Below are positions 1 through 10,104 of a DNA stretch of 64,000 bases, in pieces. The translations under genes and the position numbers were made by a program. The notes below the pieces were generated by a model that ran no database searches, had not been told where the DNA came from, and worked only from the letters and a program-made list of their open reading frames with translations. Each line of letters begins with the position of its first letter. Within the stretch, counting starts at the first letter, position 1. This DNA is from Siphonodentalium dalli (Eukaryota > Mollusca > Scaphopoda > Gadilida > Siphonodentaliidae). The DNA is taken from positions 145,097,950 through 145,161,949 of the forward strand of contig CP136063.1 of NCBI GenBank assembly GCA_032622095.1. Reading direction: 5' to 3'.

Positions 1-2557
1 AAAATACGTTGTGTATGTTGACGTTTCTAAGGACGCTGTCACTAACAACGGAAACCAGCATGGTCCGTTCTAATGATGCTCCATAACGTTGTTACGACCC
101 AGTGACGTCACTCACGAACTGCTGGAGGTTAACTAGTCTTGATTGACAGCCGTCTTGTTCCAATAGACGTCTGATAACAGCTGCGGCCATCTTAATTTAA
201 GATTAAGCTCCGCCCTTCGACATCTACCGGCGCTTTGTTGGGATGACATTAACTAACACGAACACTGACTTCCGGGTTGATACACGTTTTTCGAAAACAA
301 TGGATCTAAATTAAAAATCAAGATTAAAGCTACTTGAAAACGAAATGACACAAGAATAAATCATAAAATTTAACATCATTGAGTAAAAGCACAAGAAAAG
401 AGAGTGCGCGCTCCGCATATCGAGATAAATCGATCGAATTGATGGATGCACGATATTGGGCAATAAATTATAAACTGAGTTACTGATTCACTAACTAACG
501 GATCACAAAATCTATGTTATTGTAGGGCCATTAATGCCCTATTGGCCTATTCTATATCTGATGACTGTTGGACATGAAGATTAGGCAAGTTTTTATCACT
601 TTATTTCACCAATCAACTTTCAATCAATACTTTCTCATATGTCCTGTCCATCAGGTCCATCTATTTGTTTACTTGTTTGTCTGTTTTATCTAAATTACTC
701 TACCTGTGAACTTGTGAAGGTGACTTGATTGTCAATAAACTTATCTTTACATATATGATAGGCCAATAGATATATATATATGTGTTGATTCGGTACGGTA
801 TTTAACGTACAAGTCATATTTATAGCTCTATTAGTTGGGTTGTACATGTATGCTAAATATGTTGATGTTCTTTGTTGGTTCTTTCGGTTGATGTTATTTC
901 ACGGTGTCTGTATCGTCCAGATGATGAATTTCATTATTGTCAACTCAGTCTTGAAAAAATGCATATTTCTATTGAGACTTATTTGCTATTATTGCACAAA
1001 TTATTAAATATTTAAAACAAATATACATTTGGTCAAAATTAATTATGAGCATTGAGCAGAGCCTGGTTGAAATGCTACGGTGTGGCGAATCATACTCGTC
1101 TGCGAGCGACGGTCAGAACTGATGCTATATATGCATGGTTCTATTAATGGTTTGTATTTTGATGAGGTAAACTGCTCGTAACCTCCATTGACAATTTCAC
1201 ACCAGGTTCTATTCATAAACAAATTAGAAATTTGGCATAAGGAACTGTAGTAAACAAATGTCTGTCCAAATGACTAGATCATTGACGACTCGGGCAGACA
1301 TATACGGGTAATCCAATGTTAATAATGTAATGAGGCAGCATGTTTAACACAACCTTTATTATTAAACATTTTAAAGTTAACATATTAAAGACATATTATG
1401 GACTTGATCGGGTACGTGAAACTGATAAGTTAGTATTCAGGCACCATGCCAACTTGAAATTGAAAACATCGCCTGAACTACGCTCAAATGTAAATATTTA
1501 TGTCTAGATTCGGGATGCAACTATCAACGATAAATTTACAAAAATGATTCCGCCAACGAAAGTCACTGCATTTCAATAATATATAAGAATGACGGTGTGT
1601 GTTGTGAATTTGGAAATAATATTTGTAAAATGTAACTAAGTACTTTGAGGAAGATTATTCACCATTTCTATTTGGTCACCCTAATGGAGTGTTTCACATC
1701 ACTTTAAAATTTAAAGAAATATGGTCGAAATGCAAATGAAAGAAATAATGTTGAATGAGGCCAGAAAATAAAGATGCTTTGTTTCCATGCATCGACCGAC
1801 CCTAAAAATAACCCGCCGACCCTAAAGTGTTTATTGATATTTGGAGAAAAAGTTTTCTAAAATTTTTATTTCTGTTTTTACGACTAATGCTCATAAATAT
1901 TGATGATTATAGTGTACAAAACACATGGCTTCTAATAACATATCCCTGTGAAAAGTGACGTGAAGTGTGTGATGGGTTGTGGATTGATGGGCATGAATTT
2001 TGCAATTTTAATTTTATGAGAGTGGATCCCATGCCTGGCTGCTTTACCTGTATGCCTTGTTTCGGACTTATGGAACATAATCTTGGGTTCCAAATAAACA
2101 TGCATGCATATTTGTTATTTTATTTGGAAATCTGCCCCTGCATAGTGGTTATTTGGCCAATTGGGTCTGCAAGTTTATTAATTTTGAGGCTATGCAAATT
2201 GAAAACAGCACAAACTCAAGATTTGTATATGATTCTGATACCAAATTGATGAGCTTATAACTTTATGCATGTACAAGTTCAAGTATATTGCATACATGTG
2301 AACATTTAAATATTGAATAAACACCACATGACACATATTTTGTTGATTACCATGTGTGATTGCTTGGCCTATATTGCATGTACTATACAAATAATTGTTT
2401 AACTATAGTTGATGTTTTGCTCAGTTTCCCCTGTGGTATTTTTTGGGTCTGCACTGTTATTAACTTGCAATGGAATCCCCCCCCTGCACTTTTATTTGGA
2501 GCCCGAGAGTACAGATACTGTAGGAACACTATCAACATTCATGGTGGTGTGTTACTG
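1..2557. other. No gene recognised
   Basis: AT-rich sequence with no frame I can support as coding; the open frames near 1.9-2.4 kb overlap on opposite strands and have no family features. A perfect TGACGTCA (CRE-like octamer) sits at 103-110 in the least AT-rich part, which could belong to a promoter of a gene outside the window, but no start or exon is visible. Confidence 0.6.
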
Positions 2558-2644
2558 TACAGTAATGCCCTAAGTAATTGACTCTTTATCTACAGCATAG
2601 TTATGGGTAACTTTTCAGGATTTAGTACTTAGGGCATTACTGTA
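2558..2644. repeat. 19-bp perfect inverted repeat
   Basis: TACAGTAATGCCCTAAGTA at 2558-2576 returns exactly as its reverse complement at 2626-2644, with a 49-nt loop. It could be a small fold-back element or a transcribed hairpin; nothing else supports either. Confidence 0.75.
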
Positions 2645-4514
2645 AGTATATATACATGTATAGAGTCACCACATATGTTAGGGGTACAGCTACTGTTTCC
2701 AAAAACCAGGCATGCTAGGTTGGGTGTACTGGCTACCTCCAGACAATAGGATGTAGTCGTCACAATACAAGTACAGTATTATAGTCGTGTCATGGGTAAA
2801 ATTATAAAAAAGTTAGTGACATCAATTTCGTACCAAGTTTATAGCCAACTTTAGGAAAATGTGGTATGTGAATATTAAATAAAAAACATACTTAAGCATG
2901 AAGTACCGGTAAGTTTGATCTTTCATCAATCATAATGTATATTTACACTGTGTTTATAATCAAGCAATACTTTTCCCACAACTCAAGTTGGCATTTTATG
3001 TCATTTCAGTCGAGGTGATTCAATATTTCTGCAGCTGGATAAAAAATATCAAAATAAAATAGAAACAAAAAATCCCTACCTACCTACAGCCCTCTTTATT
3101 CAGATTGTTTGGCTTCGGCAATACGCTATGGCAACAGTATGCAGTGGCCTAGTTTGCTTCAGCAAATTGCTTCGGCATTAAATGCTGATTGCCGTAGGCA
3201 ATTATGAAGGCTGTACCTACCCTAATTTTTTCGCTCCATTATCGGAAACATACTCTTTTTTTTTTGCCTGACAAATATATTTGTGTTTAAAGAATACAAA
3301 AAATGTCAATATAATTTAATATATAGATAATAAAATAAAATAATATATATTGAATTAATTAAAAATAAATTAACAATTTAACATGCTGACCAGTTAACAC
3401 AATTAGTGACAGTAATCATTATTTCATTATTTAGGATCCATTGAATGAGACTGGACTTGTCTTCAGCTGTTCAGTGATCAACAATCAGCAGAAAAATTTA
3501 ATCTTTAAAAAATAAGTTAAAATAGTAATTTTGGGTTCTTAAATACGTTCCACATAAAGCAGAAAAGAGATTTTTGTCACCTACATGGTGTTACTAAAAT
3601 AATCTTTAGGAACTGCATATTAAGGTTGATTTAATGAACTTTATGAAGCTATGGGGGGGGTGGTAAAATAATATAAATTGCAACAAAAATGGTAAATAAA
3701 ATAAATTTCATATGATTTGAGTGAATAGCATATACCACTCACACGCTGACTCAAGTAACCAAACATTCGTCACAATCAGAGATGGACATGTATGTCCTTT
3801 TCACCTTTTGTAGCCATAAACACATTTTCAACCGTTGAACTTGACCACCGGGGTTGCTGGGTGCACGGAAATCTTCCGAAATGGGTTGGCCAATAATGTT
3901 TTATAAGTGCAATCTAAGTCGTTCTAGCTGAAAATGTGTTTTAACATTTGTAAGTCATATCCATATTTAATTGACCGTCTTACTCTATAGTATTATTCAA
4001 TAAATTTGACAGTTTGTGCTATAATTCGTTAACAATTGCAACAACTTGCTCGTAAAAATTTAAAATGGTGAAGTTTGTTTACCACGTTGGATAGGTCAAG
4101 GGTCATTGGCGAAAGGTCGAGGTCACTAGCTGTTCCCTGACTCCTAAAGTGTATGCTTGGAGTCAGGTAAGCCTTGGTTAGAGGTTAACTGCTCCAAGTT
4201 CTTGTAACCTTTCTTCCTTGTATATTTTAAGTTTATCTGTCTAGTAGAGGATGCTTTATCTGTCTAGTAGACGGATAGAGGCGTGGTTTATCTGATGGGC
4301 TTTATCTGTATAGTAGACAGGGGTAGGAGGTGGATACATAGGGGTATTCCTTATTCCTTACATCATATAAATAGGGGTATTCCTTATTCCTTCCCCTTCT
4401 CTGTTTTGTTTGTTCCCATAGTGTTCCCATGGAATATACATTTTTTACTGCCATGATAATAATCCAGTTATACTTGCCTTACATATATCAATGTGATTAT
4501 AATTTATTATATAC
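2645..4514. other. No gene; minor short duplications
   Basis: No coding region seen. The 3082-3223 stretch has loosely inverted ends containing TACAGCC and GGCTGTA and may be an old MITE. Short direct repeats occur at 4232, 4255 and 4301 (TTTATCTGT plus TAGTAGA) and at 4338-4359 and 4371-4392 (GGGGTATTCCTTATTCCTT). Confidence 0.5.
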
Positions 4515-4599
4515 TCATAAAATTATTGAAGATTGTAATTGTCTTTTTTTGCTAACATTAAATTAAATAAATTAAGTAAAATACAGTGAAATTATTTTT

Positions 4600-5085
4600 T
4601 TAATTATTTTTTATTACATTTTTGCGCACGTTGGCATCTCTCTGAGTGCATTCTAGTTTATTATTGCAGTCAGTTCCACAGTTGCAGAGTGGTGTGCAGG
4701 GTGACTCTGATATTCTGCATGTACACCTTGCTGTTACACACCCCTTCTTGCACCCACATTTGATTATTTCGAGACATGATTTTGGAATGGGTTCTAGTGA
4801 CATCATGGTTGGATCTAATCGACCATTTTCTTCTTTCCATCCCATTGTCGAAGGATCCGGTAATGTTTGCACAGGAATGGTTGCTTGTTTCCAAACTAAA
4901 ACCTGGTTGTTTGTTCTCAAAAGGTGGTAATGAAATGAGTCACTAGTTGGTGGAAGATTTTCAGGAGATTTAGTCCGAGGGAACATCCTGAATCTTGCAT
5001 TGTTGAGTTTTGCATCGGAAACTCCATACAACTTGCATACAAAATGTTCAGTCAGCACTTTCAATTGTTTCAGTGGATATTGCAA
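4600..5085 (-). pseudogene. CXC-motif C-terminal part, minus copy
   Basis: An open frame of 161 codons whose last third is cysteine-rich, with CGCKKGC followed by CTC, CTPLCNCG and DCNN, resembling a tesmin/TSO1-type CXC zinc-binding motif. Before it lies a segment with VWKQA, LPDPSTMGW and KSCLEIIK. From memory, this arrangement is common in uncharacterised, repeat-associated invertebrate proteins. Compared with the plus copy, extra bases near 5055 shift the frame, so the reading frame starts late (the first codon is TTG, and an in-frame stop lies just upstream). The product, if any, would be a fragment. Its role is unknown; DNA or zinc binding is inference from the cysteines only. Confidence 0.6.
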
Positions 5086-5210
5086 TATTACCTATATCCG
5101 TTAAGAGTTCACAACATTCCAGGTAAATCTTCCATGCGGATCGTTTAGACACCCCATATATGAACGAAATTAATCACACCCCGTTACAGCATGAAACGCA
5201 AGAATATAGT

Positions 5211-5739
5211 TCAGAGCGTCGCTCGGTATTTGGGTGGCAACATATCCTTGATGGGTAAAAATTTAGGACTTTTGGAAGTTACAGCAATCATGAACACATC
5301 ACAATCTGCAGGGAATTTGTTTAGGTAACCAAGCAATAACACTAGAACATCGACGTCCCTACTTACCACAATAACATGTTTCAGATTGCACCCCATGCTG
5401 GCATCAAGTGAATGAAGGATAAGTCTAGTGTCAGCCTCTTCGTGATTAGACTCTAACCCTTTCAAGTCTGTTCCATCTACCGAACAATCTACTCTGCAAT
5501 CTTCGGGGAACCCCCCTACAACGACAACAGTAACACCTTCTGTTTTCGCTTTGGTAACAAGTTCTCGAGACAAGAAACCATTCAACAAGGGCTTGACCGT
5601 CAATGACAATACATGCACGGGGAGATGGTGTCATTTTTGTTAGGCATGATACTTTCTCGACCAGAGCGTCACTAAGCATTGCTTTGTTTCCAGTTCGAAG
5701 TGTTTTATTTGTCTCGCATAATGCAATTGGAACAGGCAT
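5211..5739 (-). pseudogene. HEEADTR-motif segment, minus copy
   Basis: Upstream part of the same decayed gene. It reads GLESNHEEADTRLILHSLDA, then a beta-strand-like VIVVSRDVDVLVLLLG, over roughly 5444-5330. The frame changes at about 5600, where a second frame carries the more N-terminal part, so it is broken. This motif pair belongs, as far as I recall, to a large uncharacterised invertebrate family often ending in a CXC motif, which fits the neighbouring fragment. I assign no enzymatic activity. Confidence 0.55.
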
Positions 5740-5744
5740 GAGTT

Positions 5745-6140
5745 CATGATGTAAAACAGATCGTAGTGTATTACATCGTCTTGTAGTTGCCCTTCATGCC
5801 GACAGGGCAGTCAACTTGCAAACACTGACACCATCTCCCAGGTATTGCCATTGACGGTCAGGCCCTTGTTGTGGCCATAGGTAAACCGGAAAAGATAAAT
5901 ATATTTGGCCGATGTATTCTCAGTGTACGTGTTGAAGAAGGGCGAATGCTATGTCTGGATTGATGTAGTGTTCGACAGATACTCGGATACATCAATCAAG
6001 ACTGCCACCAGATCGAGAAGAAGTCGCAATGTACCACTGATCCGAAGGACAATAACAAATCGTGATGTTCCCATCCCACAAAATTGCAAAAGTTTCATTT
6101 TGTTGTCTGACAACAAGTCCGATTAAAATGGTTTCTTGTC
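5745..6140. other. Centre of the inverted pair
   Basis: Spacer and degraded sequence between the two facing copies. Short segments still resemble the flanking gene, for example 'GTCAAT' plus 'GGCCCTTGTTG' near 5857 beside the minus copy. No separate gene is supported. Confidence 0.4.
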
Positions 6141-6560
6141 TCGAGAACTTGTAACCAAACCGAAAACAGAAGGTGTTGCTGTTGTTGTTGCAGGGGGGGG
6201 GGGTCCCAGAAGATTGCAGAGTAAATTGTTCGGTATATGGAACAGACTTGAAAGGGTTAGAGTCTAATCGCGAAGAGGCTGACACTAGTCTTATCCTTCA
6301 TTCACTTGATGCCAACATGGGGCGAAATCTGAAACATGTAATTGTGGTAAGTAGGGACGTCGATGTTCTAGTGTTATTGCTTGGTTAACTTGTAACCAAA
6401 CCGAAAACAGAAGGTGTTACTGTTGTTGTTGCAGGGGGGTTCTCAGAAGATTGCAGAGTAGATTGTTCGGTAGATGGAACTTGAAAGGGTTAGAGTCTAA
6501 TCACGAAGAGGCTGACACGTCTAGACTTATCCTTCATTCACTTGATACCAGCAAAGGGTG
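6140..6560 (+). pseudogene. HEEADTR-motif segment, plus copy, internally duplicated
   Basis: Counterpart of the minus copy: GLESNREEADTSLILHSLDA and VIVVSRDVDVLVLLLG are encoded near 6251-6388. About 165 bp (6146-6316) is then repeated at 6388-6555, again beginning AACTTGTAACCAAACCGAAA, so the frame is interrupted and cannot give a full protein. A run of nine G at 6191-6199 is a further indel site. The mutated motif (R for H, S for R) and stop codons mark it as non-functional. Confidence 0.6.
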
Positions 6561-6631
6561 CAATCTGAAACTACTATATTCTTGCGTTTCATGCTGTAAC
6601 GGGGTGTGATTCAACTTCGTTCATATATGGG

Positions 6632-7131
6632 GTGTCTAAACGATCTGCATGGAAGATTTACCTGGAATGTTGTGAACTCTTAACGGGTATAGGTAATATT
6701 GCAATATCCACTGAAACAATTGAAATTGCTGAACATTTTGTATGCAAGTTGTATGGAGTTTCCGATGCAAAACTCAACAATGCAAGATTCAGGATGTTCC
6801 CTCGGACTGAATCTCCCGAAAAACTTCCACCAACCAGTGACTCATTTCATTACCGGTACAACCTTTTGAGAACAAACTACCAGGTTTTAGTTTGGAAACA
6901 AGCAACCATTCATGTGCAAACATTACCGGATCCTTCGACAATGAGATGGAAAGAAGAAAATGGTCGATTAGATGCAACCATGATGTCACTAGAACCCATT
7001 CCAAAATCATGTCTCGAATAATCAAATGTGGGCACAAGAAGGGGTGTGTAACAACAAGGTGTACATGCAGAAAATCAGAGTTACCCTGCACACCACTCTG
7101 CAATTGTGGAATTGACTGCAATAATAAATAA
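6632..7131 (+). pseudogene. CXC-motif C-terminal part, plus copy, frameshifted
   Basis: The frame from 6632 encodes the segment that precedes the CXC motif (FVCKLYGVSDAKLNNARF, LPPTSDSFHY, VWKQA). It stops at 7019-7021, just after KSCLE. The cysteine-rich CXC part (KCGHKKGCV, CTC, CTPLCNCG, DCNN) continues in another frame to the stop at 7129-7131. Compared with the minus copy a single A appears to be missing at the junction, which explains the break. It lacks the final 20 or so residues present in the minus copy. Confidence 0.65.
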
Positions 7132-7135
7132 GGAT

Positions 7136-7796
7136 TTTTTGTGACAATATTTGGCAAATTGTGTCGCATTGGGTGTTGATGAACCTGTTTCATAATATTA
7201 CTGATGATTTTCGAATTTTAACTGATTATGATATCGGCCATTTTTAATTGTCATTTTAGGTCAGAAATAATTATTGGTCGAGTTGCCAACATTGTTTTTT
7301 TGGAATCAGATTACAAATTACACTTAGACACAACTGTCTCAACCATTTGAAGGATATATTTCCGGAATTCTTCACTTTCTGCCATTTAAGACGGCAATAA
7401 CTTATAAAATTCGCATTTTTTTGTCAATTTTGGGCATAAATTGGGTTAATTGTCAAACATGTTCACTTTAAATTACCACATATGTTCTCTGTATAGTGTC
7501 TCTTGTCACAATTCGTTCGAAAGTACGGAAATGCATAATATTCAAACGTTTTAGAACAACATATAATAGTAAACGAAAATCTAGACTTTGTTCTGATGGT
7601 GGCCATTTTGAATTGTCATTTTGGGTCAGAAATAATAATTTGTCGACTTGCCAACATTGGTTTTTGAAATCAGCATAAAAAATACCTTTAGAAACAATTC
7701 TCAAAAGCTTATGAAAGAAAAATGCCTGCACCTTTCACTTTTAGTCCATTTCGAACCTGACTACGAGGACATGTTGCAAAGTTTTATGATTTTTAG
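7136..7796. repeat. Diverged direct duplication
   Basis: Segments near 7240-7330 and 7595-7690 share GGCCATTTT, AATTGTCATTTT, GGTCAGAAATAAT, TTGCCAACATTG and ATCAG in the same order, giving a direct repeat of period about 365 bp. No gene is supported. Confidence 0.5.
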
Positions 7797-7866
7797 ATGG
7801 ACTAGTTACTGCACAAGAAAAATCCACAAGGATAGCACCGTGGTAGCAGTAGTTATGCCAACAGAA
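7797..7866 (+). repeat. Dispersed short repeat, copy 1
   Basis: Core 'CACAAG' + 'AATCCACAAGGATAGC' + 'CGTGG'. The same core recurs at 9926-9992 on this strand and, inverted, three times at 12872-13240. The element is under 100 bp and I could not place it in a named SINE or MITE family; no clear tRNA-type A and B boxes are seen. Confidence 0.65.
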
Positions 7867-8716
7867 GATGCGCGTATATGACTATAGTTACGTGCGCTCG
7901 CGCAACAGTATGGCGATCAGTCAGATTCGTAGGTACCTACGTTGGTGTCACCCTACCGATTTCACTCCATGACGTCACCCTTACGCAGTACATGCCGGCG
8001 ACGTTACGGAGTAGATTATAGAGTTGACGCCCTTGGCACTGACTTCCGTTACTAGCTCGTTGCTATATAAACAAACCAGAGATGTGGCTTTTGTCGAAAA
8101 TTGACAGTCAGTACATTCGCCCTGTATACATCATGAATTCCACGAAAAAGCAGCCATGGATACCGATAATGGGTATTTGCATCATAAGCATGTCATCGGG
8201 GAATGTTAATTGTTGCTTCTTCTGTATTTCATTATTACTATCCAATGAATATATTTTGGAATGGTCATTGTCCTCACTACACAATCTCTTAAACACCAGA
8301 TATTGTGTGACTGGGGATCAATTATGCGCGCATGCACAGTCAACGCATATTATCATATTTTGCCAAATAAGGTCAAATGAACCCAAATATCATTTTCAAG
8401 CAGCTCAAGGGTCATTCTAGGTTAATAGTGAGGCATGTGTGGAAATGTTATTTTTGTCACATTTCCCATATCACAATCTGCCTCAATTACCATAGTATCC
8501 CCTTTTTGCACATATATTTTAGTAAAATGACGGCTTCCTACCAACAACCCGTTTCTAAGGTAAAAACAGTCGGATAGCAACCGTTGCCATGGAAAGTATT
8601 TTCGTGATTGCCCCCATATCTGAAAATAATACGTGGGACCTAATATACACATGTGCCAAGTTTTATGACAATGTCCGCACTTGTTACACAAAAAACTATA
8701 CCTAAAAAATCGCACG
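7867..8716. other. No gene recognised
   Basis: A higher-GC patch at 7880-8060 holds a TGACGTCA octamer at 7970-7977. Long frames on both strands at 8082-8760 overlap each other and have no recognisable domain. I do not call a gene. Confidence 0.45.
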
Positions 8717-8717
8717 G

Positions 8718-9117
8718 TGATTCCGTCACGAACATCTTGTGATTCCGTCACGCTCACCATCTGGTAAATATCTACACTGCATTGTACATTTATACAATAA
8801 AAATATGTTGTTTGTGAAGGGAAATCTTAACCCGTTTTGTGAAGAGCCAATTCAAGTATGTTATGTGTAACAATTCACAGAGTTATCTTGATAATGAAGG
8901 GTTCCCTCGACACAAGGGAACGTTTCGTGTGATTCCGTCACGTCCGAACTTTTGTTTATACCGATGCATTCTTTAAATGAGTATCAACTTCCGTTATGTA
9001 TTTCGTAATTATATCACTTTGCTCCATCATTCTAAAAAATAGTAGGCGAAATAACATTGGTATGAATCACATATACGGTCGGGTACAAGTTGAAAAAAAG
9101 CGATTGATTCCGTCACG
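8718..9117 (+). repeat. Four exact copies of a 13-bp motif
   Basis: TGATTCCGTCACG occurs exactly at 8718-8730, 8740-8752, 8930-8942 and 9105-9117. In the first three, the preceding G makes GTGA-N5-TCAC, an interrupted dyad. The flanks differ, so it is not a simple tandem array. It might be a protein-binding site cluster or the core of a decayed repeat. Confidence 0.8.
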
Positions 9118-9594
9118 CTGGAATTTATCACATGTACTTTCAGAAAATACAAAACACCACAACGTTATACCCCACCAATGTCACTGTCTCGATATCATTT
9201 GACCAAATTTCTTGACATGAAACCGCGACAGACACGGCGTGAAATACATCGTTTGAGTAAACAATTTCCCATTGTTTCAATTCAACTTCAAGATCGCGGT
9301 AAAATCAAAAGCGCAATTTGTAAGTGGTAAACATCTGAAAAAGACATCAGGTACATGCAGAAACTAATTGTTGTGCATATTTATTTCTATTTGAGGTGGC
9401 AATTTTTCATGTTTATCAGTATTTTTAACGATAAGAGCGATGGTAATTGGGGGACTATATTTTATCTAGCGCATTAAATTTAAAATAAAAAGTCGTGAAT
9501 TGGCTGAGTGTATTCTATGGCCGCACATTTCGTTGATAATTACGAGCCATTTGTTTGTCTAAATAACATTTTTAAGTTCGAAGAGCATTAGAAT
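9118..9594. other. Intergenic; relic of the hairpin element
   Basis: 9130-9175 resembles one arm of the hairpin at 9595-9762 (CATGTAC, then a short AT-rich stretch, ACAAAACACCACA, GTTATACCCC), in the right-arm orientation. Otherwise nothing is recognised. Confidence 0.5.
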
Positions 9595-9762
9595 GGGGAT
9601 AACAGTGTGGTGTTTTGTGATTTCGGAAAGGTACATGGCGAATATACTGTGGCAAATACCCGTTAATGAGCTCCGGCTCCGCCGTCGCCCATTAACTAAA
9701 TTTGCCACAGTATATTCGCCATGTACCTTTCCGAAATCACAAAACACCACACTGTTATCCCC
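9595..9762. mobile_element. Perfect 63-bp-arm hairpin (fold-back/MITE-like)
   Basis: 9595-9657 and 9700-9762 are exact reverse complements by eye, beginning GGGGATAACAGTGTGG and ending CCACACTGTTATCCCC, with a 42-nt GC-rich loop. Within the loop GTTAATG (9662-9668) and CATTAAC (9690-9696) can also pair. A diverged arm at 9130-9175 shows that the sequence is repetitive. No clear target duplication was found, so the type is unresolved. Confidence 0.8.
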
Positions 9763-9764
9763 TA

Positions 9765-9918
9765 AATAAAATTATTGAAGATTGTAATTGTCTTTTTTTG
9801 CTAACATTAAATTAAATTAAATTAAATAAATTAAGTAAAATACAGTGAAATTATTTTTTAAATTATTTTTTATTACATTTTTGCGCACGTTGGCATCTCT
9901 CTGAGTGCATTCTAGTTT
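9765..9918 (-). repeat. 3' flank fragment of the CXC repeat
   Basis: Nearly identical to 4515-4656, including the start of the CXC-gene C-terminus (codons for LECTQRDANVRKN on the minus strand). The match stops at 9918, where copy 2 of the short dispersed repeat begins, suggesting insertion or truncation there. Confidence 0.7.
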
Positions 9919-9925
9919 GGTAATT

Positions 9926-9992
9926 GTAGATGAACTAGTGGCGGCACAAGAAGAATCCACAAGGAGAGCCTCGCGGCTGCTGTGGTTTTGCC
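9926..9992 (+). repeat. Dispersed short repeat, copy 2
   Basis: Carries GGCACAAGAAGAATCCACAA followed by GGAGAGCCTCGCGGCTGCTG, matching copy 1 at 7797 and the inverted copies near 13 kb. It directly abuts the CXC-repeat fragment. Confidence 0.65.
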
Positions 9993-10104
9993 AAAAAGTA
10001 CGATTTAGCAACGAACACTTGCATTTTTAAGTACTGTTTTGACCCCCCCCCCCCCCCCATGGCAAGGGCCACAATGAAAACGCAAAATGAGGAACGTAAA
10101 TCTG

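Larger units (their letters stand above)
4515..7135. mobile_element. Head-to-head pair of decayed repeat-gene copies
   Basis: A minus-strand copy (about 4600-5750) and a plus-strand copy (about 6140-7131) of the same gene face each other around a centre near 5.9 kb, forming a large imperfect palindrome. The matching extends into noncoding DNA; for example 5040-5210 is the near reverse complement of 6570-6760. The 3' flank at 4515-4656 recurs at 9765-9918, so this is a dispersed repeat family. I saw no transposase or reverse transcriptase, so the mobilising mechanism is unknown. Confidence 0.7.

Noticed and set aside
8422-8760. 112-codon minus-strand frame overlapping the 13-bp motif
   Set aside because: Overlapped by plus-strand frames of similar length and without recognisable features; the 13-bp motif is better described as DNA.
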